From positions 1 to 13,746 of the forward strand of contig JAEZSL010000021.1 in assembly GCA_023443925.1 (NCBI GenBank): a stretch of DNA of 13,746 nucleotides. The letters are read 5' to 3'. Positions 6,490-13,746 of this stretch are shown here, piece by piece (position 1 is the stretch's first letter; every line of letters begins with the position of its first letter). Under the pieces are notes generated by a model. That model saw only the letters and a program-made list of their open reading frames with translations. It was not told the DNA's origin and ran no database searches. The position numbers and the translations under genes were made by a program. This DNA comes from Bacillota bacterium. Lineage in GTDB: Bacteria; Bacillota_A; Clostridia; Lachnospirales; Lachnospiraceae.

Positions 6490-8322
6490 ATGGAGAATAA
6501 GAAAAGGAAAAAAATAAATCAAGACGGCAAGGATATTCTTTTGGAAACAAAGAACGATAGGAGAATACTGCCAAATGTACCGGATAAGACGGAAGTACGC
6601 AGTAATCTGGACCGAAGAGGCACGAAAGCCAAAGATATAACAAGCGGAATGATTTATGATTATATTGATAATTTACATAAAGGCCTCCGTTATAAAGTAC
6701 AGTATGATGTAATGGTAACCTATAAAAGAGATGGGAAAAAGGTTAGCTTTACCTGTTTGGGTATTGATATATCCATGTCTGGTATTTTACTCAATATTAC
6801 GGAAAAAGACCAGATCGAAGGAATGAAAAAGGCGGATAAGATTCATCTGAAATTTGAGATTTTACCGGGTACCATGCCGGAAGGTTTGGAGATGAAAGTA
6901 AGTATAGATGCTGAAATTGCCAGAACGAAAAAAGTATCAGATACAGAATTTATGTGCGGTTTGGCATTTAAGCAGCCATTATCAGTTTATGCGTCTAAGA
7001 GGAGAGGCAGATTTATGCTGACCATCTCCAGCATATTACTGCTTTGTATTACAATCTTTATTGTCTTTATGCGTGCAGAAAGTATAATCTATTTTAAATT
7101 TAATAAATGGTTATATTTATACAGTATTATTACCGCAGGTTTTTTACTCAGCAGATATGCTTTTGGTTCCGTATACCGGGAAGTACCAATCGATGTTAAT
7201 TATACACCAGGTGTAACCATCTTAATACCCTGTTTTAATGAAGAAGAGTGGATACAAAGAACGATAATCAGCTGTATGAATCAGGATTATCCGGTGGATA
7301 AGTTAGAGGTAATTGTAATTGATGATTGTTCTGCGGATAAATCGGTAGAAAAAATTGATGAAATATGTAAGAAACTCTATGAAGCCGGTGAACAATATGA
7401 TGTTAAAAAGCGGTTAAAATATATCGTACAGGAAGTGAATGCCGGTAAAAGGGAAGCATTAGCGAAAGGCGTATTAGAAGCAAAACATGATCTTATCGTG
7501 TTCGTAGACTCCGACAGCTTTTTGGATCCTTTTGCAATCCTCAACCTGGTTCAGCCCTTTAAAGACCCTAAAATGGGCGGAGTTTCCGGAAGAACAGATG
7601 TGGCAAATACATATACCAATAATTTAACGAAAATGCAGTCGGTCCGCTATTACATAGCATTTCGTATTATGAAAGCAGCGGAAGCATATTTTGATACGGT
7701 AACCTGCTTATCAGGACCTTTGGCATGTTACCGGAAAGAGATTATTTTAGAAAACCGGGAGGCATGGTTAAACCAAAAATTTCTGGGGCAAAAAGCAACC
7801 TTTGGCGATGACAGGGCTATGACGAATTTTGTATTAAAGAATTACAGAACAAGTTATCAGGATTCAGCAATATGCTCTACGGTTGTTCCTAATAAATATA
7901 GTGTTTTTCTAAAGCAGCAAATGCGTTGGAAACGCTCCTGGCTGCGGGAGTCACTGATAGCAGGAAAATTTATGTGGAAGAAAGAACCATTTGCAGCGCT
8001 ATCTTTTTATATGGGATTAGTAGTGCCCATAGCAGCTCCTGTCGTAGTAATATATAATCTTTTTTATATACCGTTGACCCAAAGTATTTTTCCAAAAACA
8101 TTTCTTATCGGTTTGATTTTAATGTCCCTTTTAATGAGTGTAGCGCAAATGTTTCTGAAAAAGAGTACGACATGGATTTTTGGTTTATTATTTTGCTTTT
8201 ATTATGAAGCTGTTTTATTATGGCAGATGCCAATCGCTTGGATTACCTTTTGGAAATCCACTTGGGGAACACGTATGACACAAGGTGATATTTTAGCAGC
8301 AGAAAAAAAGAGGCTGGTATAG
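6490..8322 (+). CDS. PilZ-domain, processive family 2 glycosyltransferase (hyaluronan synthase/NodC-like)
   Basis: A 610-residue inner-membrane polysaccharide synthase, probably polymerising and exporting the chain. The N-terminus is basic with Arg-rich turns (R24R25, R37, R42R43). A PilZ domain follows (about 64-170) with the cyclic-di-GMP motif D93-x-S95-x2-G98; the partner RxxxR is changed to H63-x3-R67. Two membrane helices (about 176-195 and 207-225) precede the GT2 domain (from about 241), which has D278/D279, DSD (340-342), SGPLACYRKE, GDDR (439-442) and QQMRW (476-480). These are the D, DxD, D, QxxRW residues of processive synthases. The SGPL...GDDR...QQMRW wording resembles class I hyaluronan synthase and NodC chitin synthase more than cellulose synthase. 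Three or more membrane helices close the protein. PilZ at the N-terminus is opposite to BcsA, which carries it at the C-terminus. The ATG follows a modest AAAGGCG. The polymer is unknown. Confidence 0.92.
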   Translation: MENKKRKKINQDGKDILLETKNDRRILPNVPDKTEVRSNLDRRGTKAKDITSGMIYDYIDNLHKGLRYKVQYDVMVTYKRDGKKVSFTCLGIDISMSGILLNITEKDQIEGMKKADKIHLKFEILPGTMPEGLEMKVSIDAEIARTKKVSDTEFMCGLAFKQPLSVYASKRRGRFMLTISSILLLCITIFIVFMRAESIIYFKFNKWLYLYSIITAGFLLSRYAFGSVYREVPIDVNYTPGVTILIPCFNEEEWIQRTIISCMNQDYPVDKLEVIVIDDCSADKSVEKIDEICKKLYEAGEQYDVKKRLKYIVQEVNAGKREALAKGVLEAKHDLIVFVDSDSFLDPFAILNLVQPFKDPKMGGVSGRTDVANTYTNNLTKMQSVRYYIAFRIMKAAEAYFDTVTCLSGPLACYRKEIILENREAWLNQKFLGQKATFGDDRAMTNFVLKNYRTSYQDSAICSTVVPNKYSVFLKQQMRWKRSWLRESLIAGKFMWKKEPFAALSFYMGLVVPIAAPVVVIYNLFYIPLTQSIFPKTFLIGLILMSLLMSVAQMFLKKSTTWIFGLLFCFYYEAVLLWQMPIAWITFWKSTWGTRMTQGDILAAEKKRLV

Positions 8323-8367
8323 AACTGGCATAAGAAGCAGGCATAGTACAGAATAGAGGTGGGGCTC

Positions 8368-10203
8368 ATGAAATCATCAAGGAATAAGGATAAAATCAAA
8401 ATTCTGCGCGGCATAGTAGAAGGTATTATTATTGCAGGATTGCTGGTTATATTAATACGGGCATTTTTTGTTTTTGATCAATATGAACCCTATGATAAAA
8501 ATGATAATATTATCGTAACAGGTGAGGATAATGGATTCCTGGGAATATCCTATCTGTCAGTAGACAGAATTGGAAGCGAAACAATGATTGGTACGAAACG
8601 GATGCAGGAACATCTGGAAGCGCTGTATAGGAATGGATATGTTACAATTACGCAGGAAGACATAATAAATTATTATCAAAATGGTATGGCACTTCCCCAA
8701 AAAGCATTATTTTTAATGTATGAGGATGGACGGACCGATACTTCAATATTTGCCCAGAAGATAATGCAAAAGTACAACTATATCGGAACCATGTTAAGCT
8801 ACGGAGATAAACTTAAGAATAACGATAATAAATTTTTAAAAGGAAAAGATTTAATTGAATTAAGGAAGAGCACCTTTTGGGAATTGGCGACGAATGGTTA
8901 CCGTTTATCTTATATTAACGTATTTGACAGATACAACAATTATTTGGGCGAGCTTAGTTCAGTGGAATATTATCGTATTAAACCTTATTTGGACAGGGAT
9001 TATAACCAATATCTCATGGATTATATAAGAGATAAGAATTTTATACCAAAAGAGTCCTATACTCAGATGGCTGCCCGTATCAGAAAAGATTATCAGCTTA
9101 TGGAAGATACTTATATGAGAGAAACAGGGGAAGTACCTATATTGTATGCATTAATGCATTCGAATACAGGAAGTTTCGGAAATAATGAAAAAGTTAGTGC
9201 TGTTAATGAAGCAAATATAAAAGAATTATTTACGATGAACTTTAACAGGGAAGGTTTTTCTTTAAATAATAGAAAAAATAATATTTATGATTTAACGAGG
9301 ATGCAGCCGCAGGCTTATTGGTATCCAAATCATTTACTTATGAGAATCAAAGATGATACCAACGCAGACATAAATTTCATTGATGGTGAAATAAAGAGAA
9401 AAAAGGACTGGGAAGTCATGAAAGGAGCAGCTGAATTTAATCGTTCTGTTATAGCGCTTACCTCAGAATCAGAAAGTAATGGGCTGCTTCGTTTGAAAAA
9501 TAGTATAGATTACCAGGATTTTAAATTATCGGTTATACTAAAAGGTAATAAACTTGGTACACAATCAGTCATTATGCGGGCGGATAATAAGTTAAACAAA
9601 TACTTGTCCGTTAAGCTTCAAAATAATTATATCGTTATTGAAGAAAATGGGAAACAATTATTTGAGCTTGATTTAGATGAATATGATGGGATCAAGAAGC
9701 AATCCATTGATGAAAATGAGCAGGAAGCGTTAAAAGCAGAGTATGAGCTATATACTAAGAGTTCAAGATTTGGAAAAACCACCAGTATGGTTAGCCAGTC
9801 AAAGGTCATAGAAAAGGACGTCAGAACCGTAGAAGAAGGCGCACAAGAATATGTTCCACCAATTCAGATACAGGAAGCAGGAAAAAGAAATCTTGAAATC
9901 ATATTAAGTAAAGATAAGATATCCTTAACAATAGATGGTAAGGAAGCGGTGAAAGATTTATCTTTATCCGGAATGTCCGCAGGTTATGTTTATCTGGAAT
10001 CGGCCTGGGGAGAATATGGATATAGTCAAAGAAATATTGCTGATGATGTATATGATGGTGTGTTTGAGAATCTTAAAATCTGCCGCATTGATAATAATAG
10101 TGATATTTTATATGACAATCAGATGCACGGTCCGGAAAAGGGAAAATATTATCTTAACAATATATGGAATAATGTTCTGGATTGGTTTATTAAAACACTA
10201 TAA
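8368..10203 (+). CDS. Membrane-anchored degenerate NodB-like protein with C-terminal beta-sandwich
   Basis: A 611-residue exported protein anchored by one N-terminal helix (about 15-35). The ATG at 8368 is preferred over a GTG at 8359 because AGAGGTGGGG (8355-8364) lies at correct spacing. The first half follows the order of extracellular polysaccharide deacetylases: HLEALYRNGYVTIT, an LP-x-KALFLMYEDG strand, then a Y-x-x-IGTML strand. The usual TFDDG is MYEDG here (E119, D120), and the second motif that should contain H-x3-H reads as a segment without His, so catalysis in the standard way is doubtful. The C-terminal part (about 340-600) is rich in alternating strands, including GTQSVIMRADNKLNKYLSVK and a late GYVYLESAWG, resembling a laminin-G/concanavalin-like carbohydrate-binding jelly roll. 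It probably binds or presents the polymer near the synthase, or is a deacetylase with an unusual active site. The fold assignments are by eye. Confidence 0.72.
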   Translation: MKSSRNKDKIKILRGIVEGIIIAGLLVILIRAFFVFDQYEPYDKNDNIIVTGEDNGFLGISYLSVDRIGSETMIGTKRMQEHLEALYRNGYVTITQEDIINYYQNGMALPQKALFLMYEDGRTDTSIFAQKIMQKYNYIGTMLSYGDKLKNNDNKFLKGKDLIELRKSTFWELATNGYRLSYINVFDRYNNYLGELSSVEYYRIKPYLDRDYNQYLMDYIRDKNFIPKESYTQMAARIRKDYQLMEDTYMRETGEVPILYALMHSNTGSFGNNEKVSAVNEANIKELFTMNFNREGFSLNNRKNNIYDLTRMQPQAYWYPNHLLMRIKDDTNADINFIDGEIKRKKDWEVMKGAAEFNRSVIALTSESESNGLLRLKNSIDYQDFKLSVILKGNKLGTQSVIMRADNKLNKYLSVKLQNNYIVIEENGKQLFELDLDEYDGIKKQSIDENEQEALKAEYELYTKSSRFGKTTSMVSQSKVIEKDVRTVEEGAQEYVPPIQIQEAGKRNLEIILSKDKISLTIDGKEAVKDLSLSGMSAGYVYLESAWGEYGYSQRNIADDVYDGVFENLKICRIDNNSDILYDNQMHGPEKGKYYLNNIWNNVLDWFIKTL

Positions 10204-10231
10204 AATAAATTTAGTACTGGAGTGATGAAGT

Positions 10232-11290
10232 ATGAGAAGAATAAATTCTGCATATATCCTATGTGCATTATGCCTGTTCCTTTTAGGCTGCGGAAATAAT
10301 AATTCATCGGAGATCAAAGATAAAAATAGCAGCCAGACAACCAGGAGCGATCTAAAGAAGGATGGAAAAGAATTTTCAGTATGGATTGCTTACTGGGACA
10401 TAAAAAACTTCGATCAGGAAATAAGTTCGATTAAAGACAGTATTGATAATATTTGTTATTTTGCTGCTTACTTTAATGCAGAGGGTAAATTGTTTATCCC
10501 AAAAGAAATAACAGATACTTATAAGCTGGTTAAGAGCAAGTATGGAGAGAAGAAATATAAAAGCTATTTAACCTTTGTAAATGATTTATTAAAACCGGAC
10601 GGCACCTCTTCGCTAAAAGATACGGAACTTTTATATACTTTATTTTCATCTCCGGAGCAGATAGAAAATCATGTAAATGAGATTATCACCATGACTATAA
10701 ATAATGGTTATAACGGAATCGAAATTGATTATGAGGGCATTAAAAAGGATTTAAAACTGTGGGACTTATATATAAAATTTGTTAATCAGCTTTATATAGC
10801 AGCTTCGGCTAAAAAAATTCCGGTAAGAATTGTACTTGAACCCAATGTGCCTGAAAAAGAATTAAAATTTATCGAAGGTCCGGAATATATCATGATGTGC
10901 TATAATTTGTACGGAGCAGGTACAGTACCGGGGCCGAAAGCCAATAAAAAGTTTTTGCTTCAAATGGCTGAGAAGATGAAAGCCTTTCCTGGAAAAATTA
11001 ATTTTGCTCTTTCCTCCGGAGGATATGACTTTGCAGGAGACGGAACAGCAAAGCAGGTAACGGAAATCGAAGCAGTAACTTTAAAAAAAGAATATAATGT
11101 TGCTGAAACAAGAGACAAGGACAGTAATTGTATCGTATTTCAGTATAAAGACTTAAAAGGTCTGTCGCATGAAGTATGGTATGCGGATAAAGAAACGTTA
11201 AAATTCTGGTATAATGTTATCAGTAAACAGGGAGATTATGGATTTACCCTGTGGAGGATTGGGGGTAACCTCTGCGATAATTTGCAATAA
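10232..11290 (+). CDS. GH18-like glycoside hydrolase lipoprotein
   Basis: A 352-residue exported lipoprotein: Arg-Arg start, hydrophobic stretch, and lipobox LLGC with the lipidated cysteine at C20, followed by a Ser/Asn/Lys-rich linker to about residue 48. The remainder has the order of GH18 TIM barrels: WIAYWD strand, CYFAAYFNAEG, YKSYLTFVND, the active-site strand NGIEIDYE (161-168) with E168 as predicted acid, MMCYNLYG, NFALSSGGYDF, HEVWYADKETL, and the final GFTLWRIGG. Canonical GH18 reads DGxDxDxE; here the first two Asp are Asn and Glu, while D166 and E168 remain. It may cut or trim an N-acetylhexosamine-containing polymer, playing the part of the hydrolase half of PgaB. GGAG at 10219-10222 is the ribosome binding site, and only 28 bases separate it from the previous stop. 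It is the last gene of the operon, followed by terminators. It could instead act on peptidoglycan like spore-cortex GH18 enzymes. Confidence 0.83.
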   Translation: MRRINSAYILCALCLFLLGCGNNNSSEIKDKNSSQTTRSDLKKDGKEFSVWIAYWDIKNFDQEISSIKDSIDNICYFAAYFNAEGKLFIPKEITDTYKLVKSKYGEKKYKSYLTFVNDLLKPDGTSSLKDTELLYTLFSSPEQIENHVNEIITMTINNGYNGIEIDYEGIKKDLKLWDLYIKFVNQLYIAASAKKIPVRIVLEPNVPEKELKFIEGPEYIMMCYNLYGAGTVPGPKANKKFLLQMAEKMKAFPGKINFALSSGGYDFAGDGTAKQVTEIEAVTLKKEYNVAETRDKDSNCIVFQYKDLKGLSHEVWYADKETLKFWYNVISKQGDYGFTLWRIGGNLCDNLQ

Positions 11291-11340
11291 GTGATTCTGT
11301 TTCTGAATAAGTAAGTATATATATATTACAATATAGAATA

Positions 11341-11411
11341 TTAAAAGGCATTATAATAAATGTTGGGGTGTGTAAATAACACATTCCAACATTTATTATA
11401 GAGCCTATTAA
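11341..11411 (+). repeat. Long imperfect hairpin after the operon
   Basis: Positions 11352-11373 pair with 11379-11400 in an unbroken 22-bp stem with two G-U pairs and a five-base loop. After a small internal loop, AGGC (11346-11349) pairs with GCCT (11403-11406), then TTAA with TTAA at the ends. No T-run follows directly, so it is not a simple terminator. Options are an mRNA 3'-end protection structure, a small RNA, or a remnant of a miniature inverted-repeat element. Confidence 0.75.
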
Positions 11412-11440
11412 AAAGAAGTTGCCTCAGCAGCTTCTTTTTT
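11410..11440 (+). terminator. Intrinsic terminator of the exopolysaccharide operon
   Basis: A 13-bp stem pairs AAAAAGAAG-TTGC (11410-11422) with GCAG-CTTCTTTTT (11427-11439) around a CTCA loop and leads into a run of T residues ending at 11440. This is a textbook rho-independent terminator and closes the five-gene operon. Confidence 0.88.
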
Positions 11441-11458
11441 GTGTTAATAACCAATCTT

Positions 11459-11464
11459 TATAAT
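11459..11464 (+). promoter_or_regulatory. Possible -10 box for the small ORF and recombinase
   Basis: A perfect TATAAT lies between the operon terminator and the small gene at 11507, where a new promoter is needed. No good -35 hexamer is present at 16-18 bases upstream, only a T-rich stretch belonging to the terminator. AT-rich sequence makes chance matches likely. Confidence 0.35.
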
Positions 11465-11506
11465 ATATTTATCTTAAGCAGCTATATTAGAAAGGATGTA
11501 TAAGAA

Positions 11507-11692
11507 TTGGCACGGTCTAAACCAACGTATTATATCTGGAAGACAGAAGAAATGAAAGAAGAAGAATTTCAACAGATAAAAAAATATTGGACATCACTTG
11601 GGTTCCGGACGGTTACTTTTCTGGATGGAAGCAGCAATAAGGATATAAAGGAAGGATTAAAGGCAGTGATAAAGAATCATATATCTTCTTGA
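11507..11692 (+). CDS. Small unknown protein (61 aa)
   Basis: A 61-residue soluble protein with a TTG start preceded by AAAGGATG (11491-11498). The composition looks like a folded domain: helix-rich start (KTEEMKEEEFQQIKKYW), a strand RTVTFLDG, then a second amphipathic helix (NKDIKEGLKAVIKNH). No signal peptide, membrane segment or recognised motif is seen. It lies between the operon terminator and the serine recombinase, 78 bases upstream of the latter, so it may be co-transcribed with it. The alternating helix-strand-helix pattern and start spacing favour a real gene over chance. I do not recognise the family and assign no function. Confidence 0.6.
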   Translation: MARSKPTYYIWKTEEMKEEEFQQIKKYWTSLGFRTVTFLDGSSNKDIKEGLKAVIKNHISS

Positions 11693-11770
11693 CTATTGTA
11701 CAGAATAAATAGAATTGATTTTTACATGGAGCTATAACGCATATTGCAATAAAATAAAGTGGGGATTTTA

Positions 11771-13717
11771 ATGGTTGCTGGATATGTACGTCTATCAAGA
11801 GATGATGATAAAAAGAATTATATTTCGATAGAGAATCAGAAGTTATTGATTAATCAGTTTGCGTCTGAATTAGGTTATATCATAGATACCTGGTATGAAG
11901 ATGATGGAATATCTGGCTACAGTTTTAACCGTCCTGGTTTTAAAAAGTTACTGGATGATCTGGAGCATGATATTGATACCGTCATCGCGAAAGATTTATC
12001 ACGAATCGGGAGACATAACGCAAAAGTACTTTTACTTCTTGACGATTTTAAAGAACGCGGCAAACGTTTATTACTTGTTGACGATAATTATGATACCTTA
12101 GCTGCGGATGATGATATTATCGGTATTAAAACCTGGTATAATGAGAGATACGTAAAAGACACAAGCAGAAAAATACGTAAGGTTATTCGGGCACGTCAGG
12201 AAAAAGGCACGTTGCTGTTAAGAGTACCCTTTGGTTATGCCAGGGATAATAATGATAAATCAAAAATAGTTATGATTGAAGAAGAAGCAGGGTATATTCG
12301 ACGGATTTTCGAGTTGTATCTGCAGGGGTACGGGTACCGGAAAATTGCTAATATACTTACAGAGCAGGGAATACCTACTCCCTCCATGATGATAAATAAT
12401 AGATATCTGGCTGAGGGTAAAATATTAAAATATAAAATAACAACCGTATGGACAGATGGAATGGTGTCTGAAATATTAAAAAATGATTTTTACATAGGCA
12501 ACTTCAGAACACATAAAAGAGCTAGGGTTACAATAAACGGTTCGGATCGAAGAGTATCAAAGGAAGATCAGATTCTCTTTGAGAATAACCACGAATCTAT
12601 TATAGATAAGAATTCTTTTGATCTGGTACAGGAAATTATGAAAAAGAGAATACATTCTAATTATCGGGGGCAGGGCAGCGAAGGGAATATTTTTGGAGGA
12701 TGTTTATTTTGTAAAGAATGCGGCAGCCGCCTGACACCCATTCAACGTAAAAATAATACCAATCAAAAATACTATCTATGTAATACATATAATCAAAAAG
12801 GTAAAAGATATTGTGAATATTCACATCTGATTAACGAAGCTGATCTGGCAGAAGATTTTATTAATTATATAAAACTATGCCGTAATGCTTTTGAAGAAAT
12901 CATCAGAACGTTCAATATGAATGATTTTACAGATGAGAAAGAGTCGATTGAGGACAAAAGAAGATTATTAATTGATTCCCTTGAAAATAATAAAAATAAG
13001 TTAAAAGTTCTGCTTTCACAGAAAATCAACGAACTTGCAGCAAATGCTCGTGACGCAAACATTATTAATGATTCCTATTCTGAACTGATGACTGAAATCA
13101 TAACTAAAATAAATAGTTATGATGCTCAGCTGCAATTACTGGACAATTCCAGAAGTGATGAATCCAACCCCCAGGGTAAATTAGTTACTGCTTTACAGGT
13201 TGTTGATTCAATCATTGATAAAGGCAATATTACCCGGAAGGATATTGAGCTTCTGGCTGATAAAATTATTGTGGATCAAGACGGCCTGCCGGAAATAGTA
13301 TTAAAATACAACCTGAACAAATCAGCTAAATACAGTCCGGCTGCGGTACTCAACCAATACGAGGATGAGATTATTCTCACAACCATGAAATTGATTAGGC
13401 AGGAAGACAGAACGTATACCTCGGCAAAGCATTTGTCGGAAGAACTGACGAAACTTGGTTATAAAAAATATAAAAAGGCAGTTCGCCCGTATATTCAGAT
13501 CATGATTAACATGGGTATCCTGAATGAAACAAAGAACCGGCAAAGACCTCATGAAATCCTTGTTTCAAAAGATGAACTGAGTAATCGGATCGATCTTTAC
13601 ATGGAGTCTATGTCAAACCGGAGGTCTGCAGAGCACCATGTAAATTCAGAAGTTATAATTATGATTAGAAGATGCACAAGTACACTAGATTGTATAATTG
13701 AAAAATTTTTTAAATAG
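11771..13717 (+). CDS. Large serine recombinase
   Basis: A 648-residue site-specific DNA recombinase of the large serine type, which forms a transient phosphoserine link to DNA and integrates, excises or inverts elements. The ATG at 11771 is chosen because AGTGGGGA (11758-11765) is spaced correctly; a GTG at 11759 sits inside that site. The resolvase domain begins at once with GYVRLSRDD, nucleophile S9, followed by IENQ, DDGISGYSFNRPGF and KDLSRIGRH. The recombinase domain carries VPFGY and a helix-turn-helix-like GYGYRKIANILTEQGIPTP. A zinc ribbon follows (CLFCKECGSRL at 311-321, then C337 and C348), then a Lys/Glu-rich coiled coil (about 395-460). The end adds roughly 120 residues (from about 525) with a winged-helix-like look that many relatives lack. 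No attachment sites could be recognised in this window. It may belong to an integrated element extending past the window. Confidence 0.93.
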   Translation: MVAGYVRLSRDDDKKNYISIENQKLLINQFASELGYIIDTWYEDDGISGYSFNRPGFKKLLDDLEHDIDTVIAKDLSRIGRHNAKVLLLLDDFKERGKRLLLVDDNYDTLAADDDIIGIKTWYNERYVKDTSRKIRKVIRARQEKGTLLLRVPFGYARDNNDKSKIVMIEEEAGYIRRIFELYLQGYGYRKIANILTEQGIPTPSMMINNRYLAEGKILKYKITTVWTDGMVSEILKNDFYIGNFRTHKRARVTINGSDRRVSKEDQILFENNHESIIDKNSFDLVQEIMKKRIHSNYRGQGSEGNIFGGCLFCKECGSRLTPIQRKNNTNQKYYLCNTYNQKGKRYCEYSHLINEADLAEDFINYIKLCRNAFEEIIRTFNMNDFTDEKESIEDKRRLLIDSLENNKNKLKVLLSQKINELAANARDANIINDSYSELMTEIITKINSYDAQLQLLDNSRSDESNPQGKLVTALQVVDSIIDKGNITRKDIELLADKIIVDQDGLPEIVLKYNLNKSAKYSPAAVLNQYEDEIILTTMKLIRQEDRTYTSAKHLSEELTKLGYKKYKKAVRPYIQIMINMGILNETKNRQRPHEILVSKDELSNRIDLYMESMSNRRSAEHHVNSEVIIMIRRCTSTLDCIIEKFFK

Positions 13718-13746
13718 GTTAGGAATACATATAGTAACAGATTAAT

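Noticed and set aside
9986..10225. Overlapping frame-shifted reading frame in the pseudo-deacetylase gene
   Set aside because: Lies wholly in the shadow of a well-supported gene, with no ribosome binding site and no family resemblance.
11341..11770. CRISPR array or recombinase attachment site
   Set aside because: There are no evenly spaced direct repeats and no paired core sequences that can be recognised in the window; an att site would need comparison with an empty locus.
11895..12101. Overlapping reading frame inside the recombinase
   Set aside because: It is out of frame with the clearly conserved resolvase domain and has no start signal.

Overview
The window reads like chromosomal DNA of a low-GC, Gram-positive anaerobe, most likely a clostridial or lachnospiraceal species. 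The reasons are AT-rich codon use, strong AGGAGG-like ribosome binding sites, U-tailed hairpin terminators, a clostridial-type cyclic-di-GMP-I riboswitch, a type II lipoprotein signal and a large serine recombinase of the Firmicute type. This is inferred from sequence features alone, without any database comparison. All genes lie on the + strand.

Layout. (1) Positions 1-914 hold the 3' part of a family 2 glycosyltransferase gene that enters from outside the window; a perfect 16-bp hairpin ends it. (2) Positions about 1070-1376 form a regulatory leader: a sigma-A-like promoter, a cyclic-di-GMP-I (GEMM-I) riboswitch, an intrinsic terminator overlapping the aptamer's last strand, and a further hairpin. 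(3) Positions 1377-11290 are one tightly spaced five-gene operon: a nucleotide-sugar 6-dehydrogenase; a very large membrane-anchored protein with four NodB-type deacetylase domains (three without catalytic residues, one intact) and 20 hexapeptide repeats; a membrane synthase with an N-terminal PilZ domain and a hyaluronan-synthase/NodC-like GT2 domain; a membrane-anchored pseudo-deacetylase with a C-terminal beta-sandwich; and a GH18-like lipoprotein. (4) Positions 11341-11440 contain a long imperfect hairpin and then a classical terminator. (5) Positions 11507-13717 hold a 61-residue unknown protein and a 648-residue large serine recombinase.

Working model (inference). The operon builds and tailors a secreted exopolysaccharide when cyclic-di-GMP is high. 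The dehydrogenase supplies a UDP-uronic acid or UDP-N-acetyl-hexosaminuronic acid. The PilZ-GT2 synthase polymerises and exports the chain. The active NodB domain deacetylates N-acetylhexosamines outside the membrane while the inactive NodB domains may bind or guide the polymer. The GH18-like lipoprotein trims it. This parallels the synthase, deacetylase and hydrolase set of the Pga (PNAG) system, but with a different protein architecture and two levels of cyclic-di-GMP control: the riboswitch on transcription and PilZ on the enzyme. The polymer itself cannot be deduced from the sequence. The recombinase module downstream is separated by terminators and is probably an independent, perhaps mobile, unit.
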